A DNA stretch of 64,000 nucleotides from Oreohelix idahoensis (Eukaryota > Mollusca > Gastropoda > Stylommatophora > Oreohelicidae). The position numbers and the translations under genes are program-made. Shown piece after piece: positions 1 through 11,000 of this stretch (position 1 is the stretch's first letter; every line of letters begins with the position of its first letter). The notes beneath the pieces are model-generated. The model worked only from the letters and a program-made list of their open reading frames with translations, ran no database searches and was not told where the DNA came from. The DNA is taken from positions 373,734-437,733 of the forward strand of contig JAMPIV010012277.1 in assembly GCA_024509875.1 (NCBI GenBank), written 5' to 3'.

Positions 1-1274
1 GACCTCTATTTTGTTTAGGGTTATATCCTCCTCTATTTTGCCAATTATTTGATCTAAAAGAGGTTTGTGGATAAAACTGTTCTTCATCATATGAATTAAA
101 ATTTCTTTGAGGTTGATGTTTATTAAAATTGTATCTACCTCTGTTCTTGCTATAATTATGTGATGGATTAAATCTTTGATTCCTATCCATACTAATTGAT
201 CTATATCTAGGTGCATTGTCTTGAAATGACCTAGCAGATGCAGCTGGTAATGAATCCTTAATATTGTTTTTGCTCAATACTCTGTTAGGATGTGCTACTT
301 GATATTGACGTCCTAAAGTTTGTAGTTTAGTCAGATTCTCAGGTTTTCTTTCTTGTAAGAATGCAAGAAAATCAGTACTAACTGATGACAAAACCTTGTC
401 TCTTAGAATTAAATCTGACAATCCCTCAAAAGTTTTTTTCAGTTTTGGATAATTCAATCCATCTAGAAAAATTTAATTTAACAGCTGAAATAAATTCAGT
501 GAAGTCTTTTCCAGAATCAGGGTACAAAGAACGAAATTTCTGACGATAACCCTCATCATCTAATTGATACCTCTGCAATAAAATCACTTTAACAGCTTCA
601 TAATCTTTTCTGGTTTGATCATCCAAAGTGGAGACTACAGTTAATTGTTCACCAACCAATAAATTCATAAGTCTACAAGTCCAAGTAGATTTGTCAATCT
701 TATATTCTTCACAATAAGTTTGGAATCTATTTAAGAAGCATGAAATGTCGTCTATGGAAGCATTGAATTTTGGCAGATTAATCCTTATGGCAGTAGTATG
801 ATCTTTATTTTTATCTTCACTTACCCCAGGATGCAACAGTGGTTGTTGTAATTTCAGTTTTTCAAGTTCAATCTCAGCTAATCTTATAGCTTGTTGAGAT
901 AATATCTCCTCTTGAGCTTTAATTTGTTGCAATTTCATCTCCTCTTGAGCTTTCTCCTCTTGAGATCTGGCATAGGCTAATTTTTCCCTTTCAAGAGCCA
1001 ATTCTTCTGATCTCCTTTTTTCAGCTAATTGTATTTCCATTTCCTGTTTGTGGAGTTCCTCTTGTCTCCTTTTTTCAACTACTTCTTCTTTATGGAGCTC
1101 TTCTTGTCTCCTTAATTCTTCTTTATGGAGTTCTTCTTGTCTCCTTTTTTCGGCTAATTCTTCTTTCCTGAGATCTTCTTGTCTGTTTATCTCTTTATCC
1201 ACATAGGATTGCAATGCCTGACCTTCCAAATTAAATTCTTTTCCAATCTTCAATAAATCCTTTAATGAAGTCAT
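1..1274 (-). pseudogene. Retrotransposon gag, frameshifted, 3' part outside window
   Basis: Capsid-type Gag of a Gmr1-like element. The ATG is at 1272-1274, followed by about 120 residues of charged coiled coil (repeats of the type QEELHKEE), then a conserved Gag core with the features PKFNASIDDISCFLNRF, LMNLLVGEQL and [10 protein letters not shown]. The continuous frame stops at 426. Beyond it the homologous sequence continues in another frame to position 1, with an R/N/Q-rich tail. The cause is visible: a run of seven T at 433-439 (A on the coding strand) is one base longer than the frame shown by the intact homologue at 25183-27093 requires. No zinc knuckle is seen in the part present. Not functional as it stands. 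Confidence 0.8.
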
Positions 1275-1840
1275 GGTTTCTTATTATTGTGATTCTCAGT
1301 ATATGCACAATATTTAAACTTTTATATATATGAATATGTCAGCCAAATATACAATATTCAATCCACCAATCTCACATCAGTCTATAAATGCACTAATATA
1401 GATGTTAGTCAAGTATACAATATGGAGCAGGAAAAAAAAAAAAAAAAACCAACTACAATAAGCAATGACAAAAAGACAGGGTTAGAGCAACTAAAGAAAA
1501 TACAAATGTATAAACCAAGGAGTTAATATGACATGTATATAACAATAAATTAAACTGATGCTCTATGACAATAGAACAAGACAAGACGCATATCACAACA
1601 CTTATGACATCTATGAACTAAATGATAGTCAGAGGAGAATGGACAATCTTACAAACAATAATGTAGCAAACTTAATAAAATAATACAATGACAGGACTTA
1701 TGATAACAAACAATATGGAAACATGACCTTACAACTAGACAGAAATGGATCTGCTAAATTCAAATGAGGCAGTTCTTTTACTTAACCAGCAAAATATACT
1801 GGCTCCTCAATAAGAATTGCACAGATACTACCTACAAAAC
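1275..1840 (-). other. Untranslated leader of the retrotransposon at 1-4134
   Basis: AT-rich sequence upstream of the gag ATG, with an 18-base A run near 1431. No ORF, splice motif or other repeat is recognised. It continues at 2475-3666 on the other side of the inserted 623-bp element. Confidence 0.5.
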
Positions 1841-2463
1841 GGTTCCAAAAGGTTGTTATTGCCGGGAGTTGTAGTGAGGATAAGCTCTCACTGCAGATAA
1901 AATACTTCTATGGCACGCGCATCAAACAGCCTCTGACAACCAAGTCCAGCTCCCGGCCTTCACGTGTGGCTCAATTTGAGCCCGGCAGAACTGTTTCCAC
2001 TGACGGGAGAAGGGGCAAAGGCGAGCGACTGGCGCCTTAAAACCAGCAGCTTCGGGCAGATAGGGCTCGTGATCCTTGGTTGGTAGCTTATCTAAGAGAA
2101 GGAACTCTGAATTCAAACCACCGCTGCCTTGCGGGAATATCCATTTATGGAATTGGCTTCGGGAGTAAACCCTGAGGATAAATCCGGAGTCGGAGTCCCT
2201 AAGGCAGTCTAATGTCGATTCAACATTATTCTGGCAACTCCTGCGACATGGCTGGTACCAAACTGTATCGGCTACTGCCGTTCCTTTGGATCTACTGGCT
2301 GTGTGGAGAGGGGGAACATGCTGCATGGGCAACAGCTTGATCTCCATATAACTGTGCCCAAGCTCGCGCCCTGGAGAGGACACTCCAGCTTTAAGCAGCT
2401 GAGGGCTGTCACCTCAGGGGCGCATTCCCATGGTCAGTTATGACTGAAGGGGCTATTATTATT
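1841..2463 (+). mobile_element. LINE-derived non-autonomous element with TSD
   Basis: A 623-bp GC-richer block in AT-rich surroundings, bounded by near-perfect direct repeats ACCTACAAAAC (1830-1840) and ACCTACAGAAC (2464-2474). Its last 70 bases (CTGTCACCTCAGGGGCGC, then CATTCCCATGGTCAGTTA, ending in an ATT repeat) match the 3' end of the LINE fragment at 8208-8812. The remaining ~550 bp has no reverse transcriptase and looks like a LINE 5'-UTR-type head joined straight to the 3' tail, which makes it an internal-deletion derivative mobilised in trans. A 153-aa minus-strand ORF (1922-2383) crosses it but shows no protein family and is probably fortuitous. Confidence 0.7.
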
Positions 2464-2474
2464 ACCTACAGAAC

Positions 2475-3666
2475 GCTTAATTTACTCATTAGACCTAGCT
2501 TTCGCGGTATTCAATGAGCAAACCAAGTCCCACCATCCTCCCACTAGAACAAACACATTGACATAATAAAAACAATAATTTGTGAAAATAAAATCCAGGC
2601 CAACAGATATTATCTACAGCCAAGCTGTATGTAACGATAAATTTACTTATCTGTTGCCTCAAAAAAAATCCTCCTTGAGACTTCTTCAAGCAAGGAATAC
2701 AGTGTTGTTCTGTAAATTTAGGCTCTGGTTAAGCCTAGGATTAGGCTAGTTGAACTGAAACATGACGGACATCGTTCTGGTCCATGTTTCCTGATAACAT
2801 CCTTGAAATTAACGTAAATAGTCAATTCATCTGACTTATATGTAATAGCAAGTCACTTTTTGAGACTTTGAGGCACGTTACTTGATATTATAGCTGGAAA
2901 TCCTTTCCATGCTTGCAATATTCAGGCAGACGATCAGTGTCGCCATCTTGAAAAAAATTCTCGATTTCCAATTTTCTGGCTTCTGCTTCCTTTAGCTTGG
3001 CCCCCAATAAATGTTGCGGGGAAAATCTACTGTATATATTATTTATCTTCTTCAGGAACAGTCCCACAGACGTCCTGTTCTCTCAGTGCATTAAGCTTAA
3101 TGCTTGGACACTCTTTATTAGAAATCTTGTCCTGCTGAGTTCCCTTCCAGGGTTATCCTTATAGACTCCATTGTAGTATTTATGGAATATTAATTATGGC
3201 CAAACATTCGATACTCCCTGGCCCGCAACACAGGTACTCAGACACTAAGGCCTAACAGCTTTTGACAGTTAATACGTTTAATCACAGATACTCCATATTG
3301 AGTAGGATTCGACATTGAAGCTTTCTAGGCACATGTCTCTACTGTCCTGTCAAAACTTACGTGCACAGAATTCCACACACACTGCTTAACTTAAACTGAC
3401 ATTAATAAGTACTGCAGGCATAAATCAGTGCAGGCACTATACATCTTGCAGGTGTGGTAATCATATTCCTCCAACGAAGGACATATTCTAAAATCTAGTC
3501 CTAACGGACACTAGCCATGCATACTGGTCAAAAGACACAAGCGGAATGTTAGGCAAAGACGCCTTCATGTCCCAGATTAACACGCTCACGTCTGCTACTA
3601 TTCTTGAGCAGCAGTCAAGACGTCACTTCCGGAAACTCATGACAACCGTCTGTAAACAACAAACAA
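2475..3666 (-). other. Continuation of the retrotransposon leader, no gene seen
   Basis: Distal part of the untranslated region between PBS and gag of the minus-strand element. Only short random ORFs are present (for example 2495-2689) and no known motif. With the inserted element removed the leader is about 1.8 kb, comparable with the 1.4-kb leader of the intact element at 20149-30009. Confidence 0.45.
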
Positions 3667-3687
3667 GGAAGTGATCGTAGACCACCA
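3667..3687 (-). promoter_or_regulatory. Putative tRNA primer binding site
   Basis: On the minus strand the presumed LTR ends in CATAACA, followed after one base by TGGTGGTCTACGATCACTTC. A TGG directly inside the LTR is the expected complement of a tRNA CCA end. The tRNA was not identified. Confidence 0.5.
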
Positions 3688-3688
3688 A

Positions 3689-4134
3689 TGTTATGATATT
3701 TAGACATAACACACGCGCTGATGAATCATGCTGTCATGGAGATGAACTGGGTACTAAATTATGAATTCTGCTGTAGTGGAGATGAACTGGGTACTAAATT
3801 ATGAATTCTGCTGTAGTGGAGATGAACTGAGCAATGACTTCTGAATTCTGCTGTAGTGGAGATGAACTGGACACTAATGAATTCTGCTGTAGTGGAGATG
3901 AACTGAACACTAATGAATTCTGCTGTAGTGGAGATGAACCAGACACTAATGAATTCTGCTCTAGTGGAGATAAACTGAATACTAATGTATTCTGCTCAAA
4001 TGGAGATGATGTGGACCCTAAATGATGAGTTCTGCTCTAGGGAGATGAATTGTAAAGTGACCTATGAATTCTGCTCTAGCTGAAATGGACTAAAATCAAA
4101 ATGATGTATTCACTGATGAATTCTGCTTTTTACA
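3689..4134 (-). repeat. Putative short LTR, largely tandem repeat
   Basis: On the plus strand it starts TGTTATGATATTT next to the PBS and ends at the first plausible ACA (4132-4134); that right end is a guess. Most of it (about 3720-4080) is a tandem array of 36-42 bp units, each containing GAATTCTGCTGTAGTGGAG and GATGAACTG; about nine copies become more diverged to the right. The array happens to leave an ORF of 12-13 residue repeats (3834-4025), which I do not consider a gene. Confidence 0.45.
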
Positions 4135-4377
4135 GTGCATCTTCTCCTCTTTTGTATTCTCTGTTCGTCATGTTCTGACTCAGTACCTCTTTTCTTCATT
4201 TCTGCATTTGTATATTGCCTGTAGTGCAATTTTGGAGCAATAAGTTGTTTTATACTTTCTAGGGAAAAGGTGCATTGAGTTTTATATGATGTGTAGGAAG
4301 ACCAGTCCAGAGAGATTAGTTAGATTTCACCTGAAGCAGACATGAACGAAGAGAGACAGAAACAGATGGGTGGGACT

Positions 4378-4902
4378 TGATATGTGCAAGAAGAGACCAA
4401 ACACTGTGGCCCTAGAAATATTGATAAAACTGAACTTTTTATGGTAGAGAACACGTTTTATGTGTGTGCATGCATGCATGAGAGAGAGGGGGAGAGAGAG
4501 AGAGAGAGATTTAGTTAGCTAGTTGAAACAAAGATCTGCCAGTCATATTACTGGGACATGATGTGTGCAAGAAGAGACCAAACACTGTGACCCTAGAAAT
4601 ATTGATAGAACTGAACTTTTTATGGCAAAGAACATGTTTTATGTGTATGTTTGCACCGCATGAGAGAGAGAGAGTTAGTCAGTTAGCTAGTTGAAACACA
4701 GATCTGCTAGTCAAACTAGTGGGAATTGATATGTGCAAGAAGAAACCAAACACTGCGACCCTTGAAATATTGATAGAACTGAACTTTTTAATGGCAAAGA
4801 ACACGTTTTATGTCTGTTTGTGTGCGCACACACGAGAGAGAGTTAGCTAGTTCGATAGTTAGTTAGTTGAAATAAAGATCGGCTAGTTGTACTAGTGGGA
4901 AT
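4378..4902 (+). repeat. Three tandem ~175-bp repeats with GA microsatellites
   Basis: Three units start at about 4378, 4557 and 4726, each beginning near GATATGTGCAAGAAGAGACC and containing GAACTTTTTATGG, a (GA)n tract of varying length, GTTAGCTAGTTGAAA, and ending near CTAGTGGGA. A partial unit precedes 4378. The array stops about 40 bp before the 3' splice site of the first visible host exon. Function unknown. Confidence 0.8.
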
Positions 4903-4943
4903 GGTCTAATTACTTCACACTTCATACTTGTATCTCTTCACAG

Positions 4944-5090
4944 ATTGATCACCCCTCACTAAAGTTGCCAATGCGCCCAAGCATTCCTCCAGCCCACAAA
5001 CTTCAGCTGGACAACACCAAGGCGAAGGCCAGTACAACTCACTCAGCGCCAGCAAGTTCAGAGACATCTACAACTAGTTCAGGAGAGAAG
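4944..5090 (+). CDS. RBM26: RBM26-like exon 1 of window (linker)
   Basis: 49 codons between TCTCTTCACAG and GTAATATT. It encodes a P/S/T-rich linker ([19 protein letters not shown] onward) of the low-complexity type expected between the first RRM and the coiled coil. The assignment rests on order and phase more than on similarity. Confidence 0.7.
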
Positions 5091-8000
5091 GTAATATTAT
5101 TGTATATCTGTTTTTATTAAAAGGATCTGTAACATGTTTAGATGCCGCAAAACCTTAAGAACTGGTGTGGATCTGTTGTCCTGGTTTATGGCAATTAGAG
5201 AGCCGATAGTCTGGCCTTGAGAGCTTCTGTAGTGGGGACATTGGATGTGGATAAGGCAGAAATACTGAAGACTTAGAGTGCTGGAATTTAACATCAAACA
5301 TGACACTAGCTGGGATGGACAAATGAGAGGATGGATCAGGTGTGTTTACAACCAGCATGCTTTAGGAAAATTCAGCATTCGCACCCTTCGACATTTGAGG
5401 ATACCGACTGAGCACCTATGGGTTTACCTGGAGTTCAAGGATATTTGTTGATCCTTAGCCACAATAACAATATTTTTAATCATCATGTAGTGTACACTGT
5501 GAATTGGCAGTGGTGCGCCACTTCACATACCTGGGGTCTACCATCAGTGACAAACTCTCTGGACATAGAAATTGGTTTAAGAGGGTACACATCAACATAT
5601 GTGATAAGAATATATTGGTAATTTAAATTCATCGCGCACGGAAGCGCTTATATTTGTGCATAAGTATTTTCGCGTTTTGTTGCTAAACAGTAGATGACGT
5701 AGTGACCTCAGAGAGAGATGGCTGGAATGAAAGTCAGACCTTGGTCTGTTTGTTATTTAAACCCCATATAGTGGGTAGACTTCTGTAGATTTTCTATTTT
5801 TTGACCGCCTTCCATGAGGAAGCTATTGCCGTAAGGATTTCACAGTAAGTTTTGTTTTAATGTACGGATTATATTTATATTGCACTTTACTATGTTGAAT
5901 CTAGTCGGAACATCCTTAGGGGAATTGTTGTCCCATCATTAAGATGTACTGAAATTGGATTTACAGTAAAGGGAAATTATTGGAACCAGCCAGTTCTGTT
6001 CAAGCACGTTCCGTTTGGGAGAATTTTATTATAAACCTGAATACAGAGATAATGGATATTTTCGCCGTCCTTTGGACTACGGCAGTTTAATGAGAGGTCA
6101 GTCAAATGGACTTAGGATTCTATGATATACTGTTTACCATGATGTCTCAAGTATAATGTTCAAATACGTCAACCAGATTGTTTACGAGGCTATTGAATAA
6201 TGGAACTTCCTTTAATGAATCATAGACCTCTGGTCATAATTTGTATGCCTGCCCTTGAGGGGTCAGCCGTTATAAGATGAATATTTATGTCCATGTTGCG
6301 TGCATATTTTTGACGCACATATTACAAAAATCGATATGGCTATTTAATATGAAAAAAATATAGACATTCATTCATTTGTGTATGAAAATGCTGTCTATGG
6401 TAAAAGCGAGAGAATCCATGTTTGATTCACACTTTTGATTATAGGAGTAATCGTTCTTGATATTGATCCGGCGCCAGGATATTGCTCTTACGGTTGTACT
6501 TATTTTTTAGGGCCAGAAAATATATTAATTTGCTTATTATGTTTATGGCCTGAATTCATATGTATTACATATTATTAGTACAAGTAGAATCAGTCCTATA
6601 TTGTATATTTTGGATGGGTAGGCGGGACTAGATTCTTATTATTCCGGTCTAGCGGAAGTATGAGTTGTCTTGACAAGTCGTGATGAGTTGCGATGTACCG
6701 TGTTAATGGCGGGTACGCATTTTTCAAAGGGCTGGTAGATTCTTAAGGAAATCTAATTCATGAAGTGGTTTTCTTCTAAAGGAGATGGTATCTCTACTAT
6801 AGTTTATGTTAGAGACTCTCCTAAGGTACGGTACAATGTATAATTCGGACTCCATGTACTGCCAGACCCTATTTTGATGATCTCATGTCGATTCGACCTA
6901 GATGGAACATTGTGCTTCGTATCGCTAGGGTCGTGTTTTGTATCGACAAAGATGACAGACTTTCCTACAGCGGTTATGGCTACATGAATTAACCTGATCA
7001 TCGTAGAGCTGTATGGGAACATTTATGAAATCATTTATATACCCATTATAAATTAACTCTGGCTTATATTCTCCTTCCTATGAATGAGTGAACGACAACT
7101 CAGGGAGGCGGCCATGTTAGATTTCGGTCATCATATGTTTTGATCACTGCCAAGAGAACAGATTATTTATCCTATTATCGGACAGTGACAGGGAGATCTC
7201 AATCTTGCTAGAAACCCCCTCTTTCGTGGTTTCATAATATATGCTACAAACTATGGACGTCAAGTAACTTTAGTTATTTATCAATCTGCCTTCACTGACG
7301 CGTTTAGTCAGATAGGGGAATGCGGCCATAATATATCATGACATTGAACTTTTGATGTACTGCCCATTATTTCTGAATGTGTCATGACTTCAGATCTGCT
7401 ATGTATACCTACAAATTGATATGTCAACATACCATGATGTACTCGTATGTCCCAGTGTGTACGTCTGAATAAATTGAGTAAACAAAGATTCCAGCAGTCT
7501 GCATTGGTGCCTTGTAGACACATGTGTATGAGTGGTTATATTGGTCAGCACACGAACAGTACACCATTCGCGGTAATCACACTCTACACTTCTACTTCAT
7601 ACATACACCATCCTGCGTCGGTTGGAGTGACCAAGTTTAGGGCCTGCTTCCCCTGGAGCCTTTGCCTTCCCTAACTCAGGACTAGGGTGAGTTACCCATT
7701 TACAGCTGGGTAGACTGGAGCATGCCTGATCTCAACAACACACCACTCTTCCTTACAGAGCATACAGACTGACACTTTACAGAGTGGCGAAGAAGAGAAA
7801 CTTTACAGTGGACAATTAAAAACTTTACAGTCCATCAATGCATGAATCGAGTTGCCTGATCATACATGAATATTCCTGCATTTAACCATGATGTCCTGAG
7901 ATTCTGATATGAATTGTTATGATGATATCTTTGATCACGTCCATGCTCGTCGATAATAAATATGGTTTATAAAAATGAAGATCCCGACTTCAGGCTAATA

Positions 8001-11000
8001 CCTTGACAGTTGAACTGTACGTATTTACCTTGGCCCACGATTATGTCATTCGCGTTTTCTTGAAGTTTGTCGGCCATTTTTGTAAGCCCGACTGAAGCTG
8101 ATAGTAATTAAGTCATCCATCACAGAACAGAGGTTACTTCGAGGTATAAAGGTCCCCTACAACTTCAAGAGTATAAATCAATAAAAACGGACCTTTACAC
8201 CGCCTCACAACACGTGAAACTCAAAACGAAGACCAAAGCTGCGGTATATTACGCCTGCGTCACCAGCACACTTCTGTATGGTAGCGAGACATGGACAACC
8301 TATGCTAAGCAAGAAAGAAGGCTCAATACCTTCCATCTACGGTGTCTACACCACATCCTCAGTATTTCGTGGAAAGACAAAGTGACAAATGTCAAGGTGT
8401 TATCACGTGCTGGCCTTCAAAGGATCTACACACTGCTTAAACAGCGCAGACTATGCTGGCTTGGCCATGTCCTCCGCATGGAAGATGGTCGGATTCCGAA
8501 AGAAATCTTCTATAGACAACTGGCAGATGGCAAAAGAACAATTGGGCTACCGCAGCTGAGATTCAAAGATGTGTGCAAGAGAGACATGAGAGCACTGGAC
8601 ATAAATCCAGCAACTTGGAAGGATGAAGCTGCCAATCACACTAAGTGGCAATGTTCTGTACGGCACCACCTCAGATTAGGCAAAAAGAAGCTCTCACAGC
8701 AAGCAGAAGAGAGGTGAAAACGTCAAAAGGAACACCAGGAAAATAAGCAATTGAGCACTGTCACCTCGGGCGCATTCCCATAGTCAGTTATTACTGAATG
8801 GGCTATTATACATTGTGCTTGAAGCTAACATTATATCCTTTAACAGCGTTATTGTTATTGTCTTTAATTGTTGAACTGAATCGACCTCACTGCACTCCGG
8901 GCAAACCCATAGGTGCTCAGTCTCCCTCAGTATATATCGAAGAGTATGAATGCTAACTGTTCCTGTAGCTCGCTGGTTGTATACACGACGGTTGCATCCT
9001 CTCATACGTCCATCTCTGCTAGCCTTACGTTTGATGCCATATCCCAGCAGTCTTAACCTTGATGATTCATCATTGCAGTGTCATTCTCTAACAGGCGATC
9101 ATTAATTGTTCTCAGTATCTCTCCCTTATCCATATCCAGTGTCCCCACTGTGGGTGCTCTTGCTGCGAGTCTGTCAGCTCTCTTATTACCACATACCCCT
9201 GCATGACCAGGACAGTAGATCCACACCAGCTCTTGAAGACTCGAAGCTTCTGTGAATGTTTTCCATTCATGCCACAACCAACCACTTTGAACCTTTCGAA
9301 GCATGGACTGAGAGTCCGACACAATAACTGCCTTTGTGAATGAAGTTTCAGATATCCACCTTAAGGCTGCAGTGACTGCCTCTACCTCCATTCTCATGCT
9401 AGAAGTTGTTATCTTGTAAGCCCCACTATGTTCCACGACGATTCTGTCATTTACCCAAGCAGAGAAGCCCCAACCTGATTTCTCACCACGGATCACAGAC
9501 CCATCTGTATACACAATGGTATCATTATCCCCGGCATGATCGTGTATCAGATGATTAATTTCACTGACAAACAACATTTTTCTTTCTTATATAAGAATAA
9601 GTGTTCTTAGGTCAGTTTCTTGCGCTGATTTCGAATTTGAAATCCGTTTATCTCTATCACATCAGGTTCTTAAGATATTTGTGAATAAATATATTTTTGG
9701 GAAACCGTTATTTGCTCCGTTTCATTTTTACTATATAACTTATTAAAAATTAATAAAATGCAAAATAATTCTACTTTTTATACTGCTAAAAGATGCATGA
9801 CATATGTTACGCTACTTTTCCAATAGTTACTGTATTTTTAAATAATTCTGAGCGAAATATGGCTTATAGAAGTTGTAGAAATTCGGCTGATCTGTTCTGT
9901 TATGTGTGCGGATATTTTACCGATCGTGTTCACCAGAAAAACTTTACACCATTACTAAAGAAAGCATATGAACTTTATTTCGATTCGAAAGTTGATGATG
10001 CAAATAAATCTTGGAAGCCAAATGCAGTTTGTTCGACTTGTGCAAATACATTGGCAGGTTGGTTACGAATATCGCCGAAGCATAAGTCGATGCCTTTTGC
10101 AGTGCCAGTAATATGGCTTGAACCGACAAATCACGCTACTGATTGTAACTTCTGTTTGACAAATATCCATGGTTTCACTTTTAAAACTAGAAAGTCTGTG
10201 GTTTATCCAAATATTGAATCGGTTTCCAAACCAGTGCCTCATGATCCAATCACATGTCCGATCCCAGTTCCACCAGAACAATATCCGTTGGACGTGAATG
10301 AACCATCAGAAAGTAATAGTTTACCTGCTTTAGAAACTAATTCTGACTCGGATTATATACCGGTGAATGATGGTGTTCACTTAATTAACCATTCAGAACT
10401 TTCAGATCTAATACGTGATCTCGCTCTTACCAAAGGACAAGCGGAATTACTCGGTTCGCGACTCAAAGAATGGAATCTTTTAGCGCCCAATACTCCGATA
10501 TCTAAATTTCGTCATAGACACAGAGAACTTGTTCAATACTTTGAGATGGATGATGACATTTGCTATTGCAAAGATGTAAACGGTCTAATGGTGCACCTTG
10601 GTCATGAGCACGTAGTCAACGAAAGGCGACTTTTCATCGACTCTTCCAAGACTAGTCTAAAAGCCGTGTTATTGCATAACGGAAATTTATTTTCATCAAT
10701 TCCAGTCACCTACTCTGTTCATATGAAGGAAACTTATGACAATATGGCTATACTTTTGGCAAAAATAAAGTACAATGACTACCAATGGTGGATTTGTGGA
10801 GATCTAAAGGTCATTGCAATTCTCACGGGCATGCAGACTGGGTATACTAAATTTTGTTGCTTCCTATGTGAATGGGACAGCCGCAACAGACTGGAACATT
10901 ATGCAAGAAAGGTGTGGCCTATCAGGGATCGTATGCAGCTCGGGCATAAAAATGTAATACACAAGCCATTAGTTAACAAAGACAGCATCATTTTACCACC

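Larger units (their letters stand above)
1..4134 (-). mobile_element. Partial Gmr1-like Ty3/gypsy element (gag, leader, 5' LTR)
   Basis: Reading on the minus strand, this is the 5' part of an LTR retrotransposon: a putative 5' LTR at the right, a tRNA primer binding site at 3667-3687, a long untranslated leader, then gag running off the left edge of the window. The gag resembles that of the complete element at 20149-30009 (same E/K-rich coiled coil and the same ELSKTEK region), but the LTR and PBS differ, so it is a related family rather than the same one. The leader is interrupted by a 623-bp LINE-derived insertion (1841-2463). The right LTR boundary is uncertain. Pol and the 3' LTR, if present, lie outside the window. 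Confidence 0.7.

Noticed and set aside
1922..2383. 153-aa minus-strand ORF
   Set aside because: It lies wholly within a LINE-derived insertion, matches no known protein pattern and is on the strand opposite to the LINE sense.
3834..4025. 63-aa plus-strand ORF with a Cys-containing 12-13 residue repeat
   Set aside because: It is the translation of the 36-42 bp tandem array. Flanking units go out of frame, and there is no start context or splice support.
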